A stretch of DNA of 64,000 bases, from assembly GCA_030765135.1 (NCBI GenBank), contig JAVCDC010000080.1, positions 1 to 64,000 of the forward strand, given 5' to 3'. Source of the DNA: Candidatus Tritonobacter lacicola. Lineage in GTDB: Bacteria; Auribacterota; Tritonobacteria; Tritonobacterales; Tritonobacteraceae. Made by a program: the position numbers and the translations under genes. Shown in pieces: positions 50,968 through 60,391 of this stretch (positions are counted from its first letter, which is position 1; every line of letters starts with the position of its first letter). The notes below the pieces were generated by a model. It did not search any database and was not told the origin of the DNA. It saw only the letters and a list, made by a program, of their open reading frames with translations.

Positions 50968-51228
50968 AAGCGCAACTATGATATAAGAAGACTGGAGGAG
51001 CGGGGACTGGTGAAGACGTACGGCATGGGGGCTATGTGGGTCGAGGAGTCGGAGGACCTCATCGTCCATCACACCCGTGAAGTCATCCCAGGGCTGATCG
51101 TGACGGGTATGGCCGTCTCGACTACGTTCGGGCTTCCCCGCATGGGGCCCACTTTCGGCGGCATGCTCCTCTCCGGCCGCGAGGGCGCCAAACTTGCCAT
51201 GAAGAAGCTTGGCATAAAAATAGTTTAA
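50968..51228 (+). pseudogene. 3' remnant of thi4 (thiazole synthase)
   Basis: Only the C-terminal part of a Thi4-family sulfide-dependent ADP-thiazole synthase remains. Marks are [30 protein letters not shown] and [19 protein letters not shown], then a closing [13 protein letters not shown]. An intact protein has about 260 residues; this frame gives at most 86, and 72 from the first possible start (GTG 51010). In frame upstream, a TAG at 50965 lies in the family D repeat, so the repeat marks the break point. The FAD-binding N-terminus is absent; no function expected unless the fragment is reused. Confidence 0.8.
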
Positions 51229-51358
51229 GGTTGCTGCTTCTTCTTTAGCTCTTTGTGGCCCTTGCTGTTCTTCAATCATTTTTTCATACAGGTTCATATG
51301 CTAATTCGTGGATAATCATTTTTCTTTCGAACTGTGGTGAAATAGCCGACTTGATGAT

Positions 51359-54300
51359 ATGGAACAAGCTCGCTTGAAGGAAATAAATCTCGGTATCGAT
51401 ATCGGCTCGGTGAGCGTCAATGTAGCCGTCCTTGCGCCTGACGGGGATATGGTTGACGAGCGTTATATCCGGCACAGGGGCCGGCCTTTTACCGTCGCCC
51501 TGGAGGCCCTCCGGGAGGTGATTTCCCGTTACGGAGAGGGGGCCGTCCGGCACGTGGCGATGACGGGCTCGGGCGGCCGCAAGGTGGCGGAGGCGCTGTC
51601 GGTTCCCTATGTCAACGAGATCGTGGCCCAGGCAAAGGCGGCCGAGGCGATCCAGCCGGAGGCGAGGACGATCATCGAGATCGGCGGCGAGGACTCCAAG
51701 CTGATCAACCTGAAGAGCGAAGACGGCGGGCTGGCGGTGGAGGATTTCGCGATGAACACGATATGCGCCGCCGGGACCGGATCGTTCCTGGACCAGCAGG
51801 CGAGCCGCCTCAACCTCTCCATCGAGGACGAGTTCGGAAAACTGGCCCTGAAGTCGAAGAACCCCCCGCGCATAGCAGGCCGCTGCTCGGTCTTCGCCAA
51901 GACCGATATGATCCACCTCCAGCAGCAGGCCACGCCGGATTACGACATCGTTGCCGGCCTGTGCTACGCGATGGCGAGAAATTTCAAGAGCAATCTCGGC
52001 CGCGGCATGGACTTCGTCAAGCCCGTGGCCTTCCACGGCGGCGTCGCGGCAAACATCGGTGTCGTCAAGGCACTCAAGGATGTATTCGACCTGAAAGACG
52101 GAGAGCTTATCGTCCCTCACCACCACGCCTCCATGGGGGCCATAGGTGCCGCCCTCGAAGCCGCAGAGAAGGGTTTCTCCACGGGCGGTTTGTCCATGGA
52201 GGGGCTGGAGAGGGCAGGAAGGGAGCTCGCGTCGATGAAGGAGATTGATTACCGTCTGGAGCCCCTCTCCTCCGGTGTGGAGGAGGTGAAAGAGAGGCTG
52301 TCCACGGGCCGGGCAGTGGCCGGCATGGACGTGTACCTGGGAATTGACGTGGGCTCCATCAGCACGAACGTGGTCGCGATAGACGCGGAGGGCGGACTAC
52401 TGGCGAAAAGCTATCTCATGACGTCCGGGCGTCCCCTCGATGCGGTTAAGAAGGGGCTGGCCGAGGTTCATGAGAGACTCGGCGTGCAGGTGAACGTGAG
52501 AGGGGTGGGGAGCACGGGCTCCGGGCGGTACCTCACAGGGGACTTCGTCGGAGCGGACGTGGTGAGGAATGAGATAACCGCCCAGGCGCGGGCGGCGATC
52601 GCCATCGACCCGGATGTCGACACGGTCTTCGAGATCGGCGGGCAGGACTCCAAATACATAAGCCTGGCCGGCGGCGTCGTGATAGATTTCGAGATGAACC
52701 ACGCCTGTGCCGCCGGGACGGGATCGTATCTCGAGGAGCAGGCGGAGAAGCTGGGCATCGACATCAAGGCCGAGTTCGGCGACCTGGCACTGAAAAGCCG
52801 CTTTCCGGTAAGGCTGGGAGAGCGCTGCACCGTTTTCATGGAGTCCGACGTCGTTCACTATCAGCAGGCGGGGGCCTCCATCGACGAGCTGGTGGGAGGC
52901 CTCTCCTATTCCATAGTCCGCAATTACCTGAACAGGGTGGTTGGCAAACGGATGGTGGGCGAGAGGATTTTATTCCAGGGGGGGGTGGCAGCGAACAGAG
53001 GCGTGGTCGCCGCCTTCAACAAGGTCGTGGGCAAGACCGTTGTTGTTCCCCCTCACCACGAGGTGACGGGCGCCATAGGCGTTGCCCTCCTCGCGAGGGA
53101 GCATGCCGGGTCTTCAGCGGGGGATTTCAGGAGCGGTTTCCGCGGGTTTCAACTCGCCTCCCGGAAGTACGCTCTCAAATCGTTCACCTGCTCCCACTGC
53201 CCGAACATGTGCGAGGTGAAAGAGGTTGTCATCGAGGGCGAGCAGCCCCTGTACTACGGGAGCAGGTGCGACCGCTACAACATAAAAAAGGTGAAGAGGG
53301 ATAACACCATTCCCGACCTTTTCCTCGAGAGGGAGGCCATTCTGGAGGGCTATCTAAAGGCCCCCTATAACTACAACGGGATCGACATAGGCATTCCGAG
53401 GGCCCTCTTCTTCCATGAATACATGCCTTTCTGGGCTACGTTCTTTTCCTCCCTGGGCTTCAGGGTCGTGCTGTCCCGTCGAACAAACAAGACCGTGATA
53501 AAGAGGGGCGTCGAGTCGGTCCTCTCCGAGACATGCTTCCCCGTCAAGGCCGCCCACGGCCACGTGATCGATCTCGTGGAGAAGGGGATAAAGCACATAT
53601 TTATTCCCAGCATTATCACGAGCACCAGGGACGATCAAAGACAGGAGAGAAATTTCTTTTGCCCCTATGTCCAGACGATACCCTATCTTGTGAGCGTCGC
53701 GCTTCGCGTGGAGCTTTCGGGGAGTACGTTGATACGACCGGTCATCTACCTCGACAGGGACAGGGAGGAGATGGTCAGCGCCCTCTTAGGGTGCCTGGAG
53801 CCGTACGGGGTGTCCGGGAAGGACGTGGCCGGGGCCGTGGACATGGCCTGGGACTCGCAGAACGAATTCAACCGGCGGCTGAAGGAGAGGGGACGGGAGG
53901 TCCTTGCCGGCTTGCAGTCCGGGGAGAGGGCGTGTGTTATCGTAAGCAGGGCCTACAACGGCTGCGACCCGGAAATCAACCTTGACCTTCCGGGGAAGCT
54001 GCGCGATCTGGGTGTGATGGCAATACCCATGGATTTTCTCGAGATAGATGCCCGGGGCGATGAGGACCACTGGGACAACATGTTCTGGAAGTACGGCCAG
54101 CGGATACTCAAGGCCGCCGGCATCATCAACCGGGACGAGCGCATCAACGCCGTCTATCTCTCCAACTTCGGTTGCGGACCTGATTCCTTTCTTACCACCT
54201 TCTTCAGGAAGGCGATGGGGGGGAAGCCGTTCCTGCAGCTGGAGATCGACGAGCACAGCGCCGATGCGGGCATTAGAACACGTTGCGAGGCTTTTCTGGA

Positions 54301-55579
54301 CAGCATGAAGAACGTCGACGGCAGGAAAGCATGGCCCTTTTCACCGGCCTCGTTTTTCGTGAAGAAGAGCGTCGATGGACGGATACTGTTTATCCCCCAT
54401 ATGTGCGAGCATGCCCATGGCCTGGCGGCGGCGTTCAGGACATCCGGCATAGACGCGAGGGTCATGCCGCCTTCCGACGAAGAGAGCCTCGAGCTCGGCA
54501 GGAGATACACGGTGGGGAAGGAGTGCTTTCCGGCCATCATCACCACCGGCGACATGCTGAGACAGATTTCCTCGCCCGATTTCGACCCTTCGGCCAGCGC
54601 GTTCTTCATGCCGTCGGGAACGGGTCCCTGCCGGTTCGGCCAGTACAATACACTGCACAAAATCATTCTCACCGACCTCGGGTTCGGGGATGTGCCGGTG
54701 ATGTCTCTGAACCAGGGCAGAAAGTTCTACGAGGATTTTAAAGATTTGAAATCGGACCCCAGCAGAAACGCCTGGCACGCTATCCTATCGTCGGACCTCA
54801 TCACGAAGGCCCTCCACGCGATCAGACCTTACGAGACGGAGAAGGGCCTGGCCGACAGGGTGCACGAGGAGGCTATTGCCAGGATCTGCTACGGGATCAT
54901 GAACGGCAGGACCTTCGCCGCCGTGAGGGAGTGCGCGAACATGTTCAGGGAGATCCCGACGGATGGCAGGGGCTCAAGGCCCCTGGTCGCCGTGGTCGGG
55001 GAGATTTTTGTCAGGCAGCATGTGTTCAGTAACAACGATCTCATCCGCCAGCTGGAGGGGCAGGGAGCGGAGGTCGTCCTATCGAGCTTCGCCGAGTGGA
55101 TCTACTACATCAACTTCACCGGGATGAGGCAGAACAGGGAGTTCGGGGACTACCGCCACTATTTCCAGACGCGCGTAAAGGACACGGTGGAGCTTGTTGA
55201 CGAGATGCGGATGTCCAGGTATTTCCGCGGTCTCTTCAGCCCCCTCCGCGAGACGAGGCCGCGGAAATACCTGGATCTCAGCAACAGGTACATCCACGAC
55301 TCGTTCGAGGGAGAGACGACCGTCACGCTGGGCAAGTCGATCGAGTCTTACCACGAGGGGACCTCCGGCATCGTAAACGTGATGCCTTTTACGTGCATGC
55401 CAGGCACCATCGTGAGCGGCATGCTCAAGCAGTTCCGGGCGGACCACGATTCCATCCCGGTAATATCCATCGCCTACGAGGGGCAAAAAGAGATGGGGGC
55501 GGTGACCAGGCTCGAGGCCTTCATGCACCAGGTGCGCGAGTATCACCGTTCCCGCGAGGGCGCGGGGCGCCGACCTTGA
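51359..55579 (+). CDS. Acyl-CoA dehydratase activase (large HgdC/DUF2229 fusion)
   Basis: A 1406-residue relative of the ATP-dependent activators of 2-hydroxyacyl-CoA dehydratases and benzoyl-CoA reductases. Two ASKHA ATPase domains (about 1-310 and 325-590) each start with a phosphate loop (GIDIGSVSVNVAV; GIDVGSISTNVVAI) and carry the cluster-binding cysteine segment CAAGTGSFLDQQ or CAAGTGSYLEEQ. A DUF2229 part (about 600-1000, CSHCPNMCEV) and an HgdB-like C-terminal part (FTCMPGTIVSGML) follow. Such proteins drive one-electron reductions in anaerobes. No separate dehydratase subunits lie nearby, and the exact substrate is unknown. Large size is normal for this subfamily. Confidence 0.9.
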   Translation: MEQARLKEINLGIDIGSVSVNVAVLAPDGDMVDERYIRHRGRPFTVALEALREVISRYGEGAVRHVAMTGSGGRKVAEALSVPYVNEIVAQAKAAEAIQPEARTIIEIGGEDSKLINLKSEDGGLAVEDFAMNTICAAGTGSFLDQQASRLNLSIEDEFGKLALKSKNPPRIAGRCSVFAKTDMIHLQQQATPDYDIVAGLCYAMARNFKSNLGRGMDFVKPVAFHGGVAANIGVVKALKDVFDLKDGELIVPHHHASMGAIGAALEAAEKGFSTGGLSMEGLERAGRELASMKEIDYRLEPLSSGVEEVKERLSTGRAVAGMDVYLGIDVGSISTNVVAIDAEGGLLAKSYLMTSGRPLDAVKKGLAEVHERLGVQVNVRGVGSTGSGRYLTGDFVGADVVRNEITAQARAAIAIDPDVDTVFEIGGQDSKYISLAGGVVIDFEMNHACAAGTGSYLEEQAEKLGIDIKAEFGDLALKSRFPVRLGERCTVFMESDVVHYQQAGASIDELVGGLSYSIVRNYLNRVVGKRMVGERILFQGGVAANRGVVAAFNKVVGKTVVVPPHHEVTGAIGVALLAREHAGSSAGDFRSGFRGFQLASRKYALKSFTCSHCPNMCEVKEVVIEGEQPLYYGSRCDRYNIKKVKRDNTIPDLFLEREAILEGYLKAPYNYNGIDIGIPRALFFHEYMPFWATFFSSLGFRVVLSRRTNKTVIKRGVESVLSETCFPVKAAHGHVIDLVEKGIKHIFIPSIITSTRDDQRQERNFFCPYVQTIPYLVSVALRVELSGSTLIRPVIYLDRDREEMVSALLGCLEPYGVSGKDVAGAVDMAWDSQNEFNRRLKERGREVLAGLQSGERACVIVSRAYNGCDPEINLDLPGKLRDLGVMAIPMDFLEIDARGDEDHWDNMFWKYGQRILKAAGIINRDERINAVYLSNFGCGPDSFLTTFFRKAMGGKPFLQLEIDEHSADAGIRTRCEAFLDSMKNVDGRKAWPFSPASFFVKKSVDGRILFIPHMCEHAHGLAAAFRTSGIDARVMPPSDEESLELGRRYTVGKECFPAIITTGDMLRQISSPDFDPSASAFFMPSGTGPCRFGQYNTLHKIILTDLGFGDVPVMSLNQGRKFYEDFKDLKSDPSRNAWHAILSSDLITKALHAIRPYETEKGLADRVHEEAIARICYGIMNGRTFAAVRECANMFREIPTDGRGSRPLVAVVGEIFVRQHVFSNNDLIRQLEGQGAEVVLSSFAEWIYYINFTGMRQNREFGDYRHYFQTRVKDTVELVDEMRMSRYFRGLFSPLRETRPRKYLDLSNRYIHDSFEGETTVTLGKSIESYHEGTSGIVNVMPFTCMPGTIVSGMLKQFRADHDSIPVISIAYEGQKEMGAVTRLEAFMHQVREYHRSREGAGRRP

Positions 55580-55662
55580 ATAGTCAGGTTGTTATCGGCG
55601 AGTGGTCACCGCTGCACGGGACATAGACGATGGATGCCATAGTTACGATTAAGAGTACGAGG

Positions 55663-56721
55663 ATGTGCCGATTGCCGTATTTACTTGCCAGCTTTTTGAT
55701 CAGCACTGCTTTACTCCTTCCCCTGCAAGCCCAAGGGCGGATAGAGATCATTTTAATGGGGCAGACCAGGGGGTTGAGGCCGCCCCCCCTGGGCGACGAG
55801 AACTGGTTCTGCGGAACTCCCTTCGGCCACACGGCGCTCTACATAGAGAGCGCCTGCCCCGATGATGAAAGGGTCGTCCGCCAGTGCCGCGAGGGGGAGA
55901 GGGGCGGCCTGGTGCTCACGGTCGACAAGCAGTTGAAGGATACCTTCTTTACAGCAGTCCCGCGGGAAGAGTTTTTCTACGGACCGCTCGATCCGGATGC
56001 CCTGCCTGCCTCGGTCAGCAGGGAAGATATCAAGGAAGCCTTCGATATTTTTAACGATAAATACGGCTTCCTTTACAAGAAGGGGCCCGGAATCTCGGGA
56101 TTCGGCCAGGATTACGGCATACTCTATATCAGGAAGGCGTGGGGCATCGTGTACCCCACCACTAAAGAGGAGGAGGCGAGGATCATCGAGTACTGGCGGG
56201 ACCACGTGCGCGACGAGTTCTACCCGGTAGCCAACAACTGCGCCTCGACCATAACGGAGTCACTGAACAACGCGGGCCTGGGCTTCCACACGTTTATCCG
56301 CCGCCGTGCCTCCTACAACGCTTTTATTTACGCGATCAAAAAGCTCCTCCTTGCGGGGGCGGGGGCGAGGGCGCCTGACGGGAATTACTTAAGGAGAGAA
56401 GGAGCTTATGTCACGGAATACAGCCAGCTCAAATCCAAGGCTGTTATCTCCTCGAACAGGCCGTTCAACGTTTACACACTGCGCAACCTCGAATATCTTG
56501 TCTGGCTCTCCCCGAAGGGAGAACCATCTCTCCCAAGCGACAAGCCAATCAACTACAGTGAATACCCGGCGGGGAATGAGGTCGCTCTTACGAACCCGGC
56601 CAGGGGTTTTCTGTCAAGCCGTCCCCGGTGGCTCCTGTCAAAGCCCGACGAGTTCATCAGGCTCTGGATACAGTCGGTCAAGGGTGTATGGTATCTCATC
56701 AATCCCGTGAAGGGCATTTAG
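55663..56721 (+). CDS. Exported papain-like (DUF4105/LRAT-type) hydrolase candidate
   Basis: A 352-residue protein with a signal peptide (LPYLLASFLISTALLLPLQA). Two spaced motifs suggest a permuted papain-like fold: an early His in FGHTALYIESA and a later Cys in VANNCASTITESLNN, the order seen in DUF4105, NlpC/P60-permuted and LRAT proteins. The protein also has one long helical middle and a plain C-terminus. Family assignment is tentative. The frame is open from ATG 55630, but the first 11 codons contain family D repeat words (TTACGATTAAGAGTACGAGG), so ATG 55663 is likelier. The next gene encodes a secreted serpin. Confidence 0.6.
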   Translation: MCRLPYLLASFLISTALLLPLQAQGRIEIILMGQTRGLRPPPLGDENWFCGTPFGHTALYIESACPDDERVVRQCREGERGGLVLTVDKQLKDTFFTAVPREEFFYGPLDPDALPASVSREDIKEAFDIFNDKYGFLYKKGPGISGFGQDYGILYIRKAWGIVYPTTKEEEARIIEYWRDHVRDEFYPVANNCASTITESLNNAGLGFHTFIRRRASYNAFIYAIKKLLLAGAGARAPDGNYLRREGAYVTEYSQLKSKAVISSNRPFNVYTLRNLEYLVWLSPKGEPSLPSDKPINYSEYPAGNEVALTNPARGFLSSRPRWLLSKPDEFIRLWIQSVKGVWYLINPVKGI

Positions 56722-56804
56722 TTTGAGCTTCGATTTTAATGGAACTTTATGACATGATCAGGTGTCTTATTAATGGATTGGTAAGTACCTAGAAGGAAAT
56801 TGCT

Positions 56805-58031
56805 ATGGAATGGGCTAAGAAGATATTGGGCGTATTGTTAGTGATTGTAGTGGCGGGAACGGTATGGTCTGAGGAGAAGCCGGCTGTAAAGGCCGGGAAC
56901 GATCGTGCCGTGGTTGTGAAGGGGAACAACGAGTTCGCCTTCGACCTCTACGCGAAGCTGCGCGGAAGGGAGGGGAACCTTTTTCTCTCTCCCTTCAGCA
57001 TCTCGACGGCGCTGGCGATGACATACGCCGGGGCGCGTGGCGGGACGGAGGCACAGATGGCAAAGGCCCTTCATCTCACGCTGCCGGGTGAAGAGCTGCA
57101 TTCCGCCTTCGCCGGACTGATACGGGGTCTGGATGAGGATAAAAAAGGGCGGGGCTACGAGCTCGTCGTCGCCAACGCCCTGTGGGGACAGAAGGGCTAC
57201 GGTTTTCTCAAGGAATACCTGGATTTAACAAGGTCCTGTTATGGAGCAGGTCTCCACGAGGTTGATTTCGAGAAGGCCGCGGAGGCCGCGCGGAAGTCCA
57301 TCAATGCCTGGGTCGAGAAAAAAACCAAAGATAAGATCAAGGACCTTATAAAGCCCGGCGTGCTGTCCTCCCTCACGCGGCTTGTCCTGACAAACGCAAT
57401 CTACTTCAAGGGCCAGTGGGCTTCACGGTTCAAGGAGGAAGCGACGAAGGACGGGCCGTTCACGCTCTCCTCCGGCAAGAAGGTTACCGTCCCCATGATG
57501 AACCAAACGGAGGAGTTCGGTTATATGGAGGACGGGTATATGCAGGCCCTGGAGCTTCCCTATATCGGTGACAGGTTGTCCATGGTTGTCTTACTGCCGA
57601 AGAAGGTAGATGGTATGGCGGTCCTCGAGAAATCTCTCACGGCGAAAAACCTGTCACAGTGGCTGTCGCGATTGCATAAGCGGAAGGTCGTCGTCGCATT
57701 GCCGAGGTTTAAGTTCACCTCGGAGTTCGGCCTGGCAGATGTACTCAAGTCGATGGGAATGACCGACGCCTTCTCCCTGCCGCCCGCCGACTTCTCTGGA
57801 ATGGACGGAAAGAAGGACCTCTTTATCTCTGCCGTTATCCACAAGGCGTTCGTCGATGTGAACGAGGAGGGGACTGAGGCCGCCGCGGCCACCGCTGTTG
57901 TGATGAAATTGGAAGCCGCAATGCCGGAGCCGGTCCCAGTATTCCGGGCCGACCACCCTTTCCTTTTCATCATCCGCGACACAAAGACCGGCAGCATCCT
58001 CTTCATGGGACGCATGATTGACCCATCTTGA
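56805..58031 (+). CDS. Secreted serpin (serine protease inhibitor)
   Basis: A complete serpin of 408 residues with an N-terminal signal peptide (ILGVLLVIVVAGTVWS). Core marks are NLFLSPFSISTALAMTYAGA, LTNAIYFKGQWASRF, VDVNEEGTEAAAATA and the C-terminal DHPFLFIIRDTKTGSILFMG. The hinge GTEAAAATA has the small residues needed for strand insertion, so it should be inhibitory. The reactive-centre bond lies in the following VVMKLEAAMPEP stretch; the exact P1 residue is not certain. Target proteases may be secreted enzymes of the host cell or of competitors. A probable cysteine-hydrolase gene lies directly upstream. RBS is AGAAGGA before ATG 56805. Confidence 0.93.
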   Translation: MEWAKKILGVLLVIVVAGTVWSEEKPAVKAGNDRAVVVKGNNEFAFDLYAKLRGREGNLFLSPFSISTALAMTYAGARGGTEAQMAKALHLTLPGEELHSAFAGLIRGLDEDKKGRGYELVVANALWGQKGYGFLKEYLDLTRSCYGAGLHEVDFEKAAEAARKSINAWVEKKTKDKIKDLIKPGVLSSLTRLVLTNAIYFKGQWASRFKEEATKDGPFTLSSGKKVTVPMMNQTEEFGYMEDGYMQALELPYIGDRLSMVVLLPKKVDGMAVLEKSLTAKNLSQWLSRLHKRKVVVALPRFKFTSEFGLADVLKSMGMTDAFSLPPADFSGMDGKKDLFISAVIHKAFVDVNEEGTEAAAATAVVMKLEAAMPEPVPVFRADHPFLFIIRDTKTGSILFMGRMIDPS

Positions 58032-58100
58032 GGATGCTCAACTGCCCCGGATACAAAGGCCGAACAGTAGGTCAGGGATGAAACTCCGGGGGCAGCTAAT

Positions 58101-58262
58101 AACCAAGTAACAAGAAACAAACACCAAACAATGCCCAATATTCAATAACCGGTCTCCAAACGGAATCTACTTCTATCTGGAGAAATTAATTACCGGGTTT
58201 GGTTATTTGAATTTGGAGTTTGTGATTTGTTCGGTTATTGTTACTTGTATCTTGGTGTTTGA
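58101..58262. repeat. Long palindromic repeat, AACCAAGTAACAAG type
   Basis: The left arm (58101-58150) includes AACCAAGTAACAAGAAACAA and ends TTCAATAACC. The right arm (58201-58262) runs from GGTTATTTGAATTTGGAG to GTTACTTGTATCTTGGTG. They are imperfect reverse complements. It lies between the convergent serpin and lolA-like genes. Confidence 0.7.
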
Positions 58263-58263
58263 T

Positions 58264-58926
58264 CTATAGTTTCGAGTAGTCCACGACCTCCACCCCTTTA
58301 GGGGCTTTGAACTTGAAGAAGCTGTCCTTGATCGGCGGGTTGATGGAGATGTTCGTGAACTCGAAGACGGTCGTGTCCTTCGACCTCTCGAACTGCTCGG
58401 TCCTGACGGGGACCATTTTTTCACGGTCCAGCCAGACGCGTATTTTTTCCAGGACGTTCGCTATCTCCTTGTTCCTGGGGAAGAAGTCCAGGACGAAGGC
58501 GCCGCCTTCATCCTCGCTGACCAGGCTGATTGCGAAGTTTTTCTTGAGCTCCGATGCAGGTACGCCGAATCCTATAAGGAGCGTCGATATCTTGTAGTCC
58601 CTGCCCAGGTCAATCTTCTGTATCTGCTTGATGTCGGGGATGTACGTCCAGGCGACGCCGTCGTTGAGGTATACCTCGTTCGAGTCGGGTGGGGCGTAGT
58701 GCCATGCCATCTTCCCGCCTTTTTTATAGTATATCCTGCCCCTGGATTCCTGCTTATCATCGAAGAGTGAGAAGCGTTTGACCTGTGTGAAGTCCGCCGT
58801 GAGGGTCTCTATCTTACCGCCCTTCTCCTCCATCAGGGCGAGGACCCTGTCCAGCTGATCGCCGTATGAAGGTACGGCAAAGGATATAAGGATCAAGCAG
58901 AGGGACTGGAATAAGACCTTTTTCAT
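58264..58926 (-). CDS. LolA-family outer-membrane lipoprotein carrier
   Basis: Periplasmic carrier of the LolA type, 220 residues. A signal peptide (LFQSLCLILISFAVPSYG) precedes the LolA fold: ETLTADFTQVKRFSLFDDKQ, SRGRIYYKKGGKMAWHYAPP (the conserved (K)PGxxRW-like strand), and GGAFVLDFFPRNKEI. LolA takes lipoproteins from the inner-membrane LolCDE complex to the outer membrane. Here it is the last gene of a minus-strand run that also encodes a LolD-like ATPase and a LolC/FtsX-like permease, which supports the role. Eleven bases separate it from the upstream membrane-protein gene. Confidence 0.85.
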   Translation of the reverse strand: MKKVLFQSLCLILISFAVPSYGDQLDRVLALMEEKGGKIETLTADFTQVKRFSLFDDKQESRGRIYYKKGGKMAWHYAPPDSNEVYLNDGVAWTYIPDIKQIQKIDLGRDYKISTLLIGFGVPASELKKNFAISLVSEDEGGAFVLDFFPRNKEIANVLEKIRVWLDREKMVPVRTEQFERSKDTTVFEFTNISINPPIKDSFFKFKAPKGVEVVDYSKL

Positions 58927-58937
58927 AACTTATTATA

Positions 58938-59723
58938 TCAGGCCGGCTTTCTCCTGGAAAAGCAGCCTTTTTTCTGAAGAAGCTTGAGAAGGCCCGCCAG
59001 GGCGGAAGCCGCCACGATGGCCAGGAGGGCCTTCCATCCCGGTTTCCATTCGTAGCCGATCACGGCCAGGATCGCGTACCTGGGCCATCTTCCCACCAGG
59101 GAGGCGAAGAAGAATCTCATTTTCGGGTACACGGCCGAGATGGCGAGCATCCTTATGACGTCTATGGGCAGGGGGAGGAAAGAAGCGACGGCTATTGTGA
59201 TAAAAGGCGCCTTATTGAACCAGCGTACGCTTCTTTCGTGCGTCCTTGTTTGCCGGATTTTATCCACGGGCCTGAACTTGAAGGTGTAGGTGAGGATGTG
59301 GTAGTCGTGCATGTTGGCTATGGCCGATGCTATGGCCCCGACGGAGGCGACGAGAAACGTGGCGAAGATGAGCGGGTGGTATGCCTCGGCGAGCATGAGA
59401 CACGGCGGCGCCGTCGGCAGGGGGCAGAAGGTGGATGCCACGCTCATGTAGAGGAAGAAGTAGATCAGGTTGGAAGGGGTTTCCCCGGCGGCCTGGCCGA
59501 GAATAAGGAGAACGGCGCCCATGCCGAGCACCAGGAGGCCGTAAAATATGAACCATTTTTTCAGAGCTTTTACGGCCCTCGATACGTCCGTCCGGTTACA
59601 GGAGGGTGTTATCTTTCGGGATTGTGCTTCTGCCGGGGTGCTAACCGCCTGACTGTTGTTCCCGGCCTCCCTGCTTTCTAGCGTCCGGGTTCCGGAACAA
59701 CGATAAGACATCCGTTCCATCAT
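58938..59723 (-). CDS. VTT/SNARE-associated-type membrane protein
   Basis: A 261-residue protein with about five membrane helices. The segment FCPLPTAPPCLMLAEAYHP...VASVGAIASAIANMHDYHI and the later FLPLPIDVIRMLAISAVYP match the VTT (DedA/YqaA-like) pattern of two re-entrant loops with prolines. DedA-family proteins move lipid carriers or phospholipids across the membrane. The first about 50 residues are hydrophilic and poorly conserved in look; a later start is possible. It overlaps the ATPase gene by four bases (ATGA), so it belongs to the same operon. Confidence 0.75.
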   Translation of the reverse strand: MMERMSYRCSGTRTLESREAGNNSQAVSTPAEAQSRKITPSCNRTDVSRAVKALKKWFIFYGLLVLGMGAVLLILGQAAGETPSNLIYFFLYMSVASTFCPLPTAPPCLMLAEAYHPLIFATFLVASVGAIASAIANMHDYHILTYTFKFRPVDKIRQTRTHERSVRWFNKAPFITIAVASFLPLPIDVIRMLAISAVYPKMRFFFASLVGRWPRYAILAVIGYEWKPGWKALLAIVAASALAGLLKLLQKKGCFSRRKPA

Positions 59724-60391
59724 CCCTTGATCTTTCCGTCCAGCATGTGGAGGACGCGGCCCGCCATGCCCGCTATCTTCTTATTGTGCGTTACGATAAT
59801 GAGTGTGCGTCCGTTCTCCCTGTTCAGCTTCGTGAGGAGCTCCATGATCCCGCGCGATGTCTTCGAGTCCAGGCTGCCCGTCGGCTCGTCGGCCAGAATG
59901 ACGGCGGGGTTGCACACGAGGGCCCTTGCTATCGATACCCGCTGCTGCTCGCCGACCGAGAGCTCGTTCGGACGCCTGTCCATCTTGTCCTCCAGGCCCA
60001 CGAGCTGGAGGTATCGGCATATCTCATCCCCGGCGGCCATTCCGCGAAGCCGTGTCGCTATCCCGAGATTGGCCCGCGCCGTCAGGGTCGGGATGAGGTT
60101 GAACTGCTGGAAGACGAAACCGATCGACTTCCTCCTCAGCCCGGTTAGATCCCGGTCCTTGAGATTTTCAGTAGGTATCCCGTTGATGATTACCCTCCCC
60201 GATGTGGGCGTGATGAGGGCCCCCAGCAGGTATAGAAGGGTCGACTTGCCGCAGCCGGAGGGACCGACGATTGAGACGTGTTCCCCCTCTTCAATTGACA
60301 GTGAAATACCCTGAACGGCTTCGACACTGACATTGCCGGGATGGTAGGTCTTGGCCACGTCCTCGGCTTTAAGGACTGTCTCTTTATTCAT
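59720..60391 (-). CDS. ABC transporter ATP-binding protein, LolD/MacB type
   Basis: ATPase subunit of about 223 residues. All motifs are present: Walker A GPSGCGKST, Q-loop FVFQQFNLIP, signature LSVGEQQRVSIARAL, Walker B VILADEPTGSLD and the H-loop IVTHNKK. The AEAVQGISLSIEEGE-like start and short length match the LolD/MacB/FtsE group that drives FtsX-fold permeases to move substrates in the periplasm without transporting them through the membrane. I used ATG 60391, eight bases inside the permease gene end; the longer frame to 60478 is antisense-like in composition. Confidence 0.92.
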   Translation of the reverse strand: MNKETVLKAEDVAKTYHPGNVSVEAVQGISLSIEEGEHVSIVGPSGCGKSTLLYLLGALITPTSGRVIINGIPTENLKDRDLTGLRRKSIGFVFQQFNLIPTLTARANLGIATRLRGMAAGDEICRYLQLVGLEDKMDRRPNELSVGEQQRVSIARALVCNPAVILADEPTGSLDSKTSRGIMELLTKLNRENGRTLIIVTHNKKIAGMAGRVLHMLDGKIKG

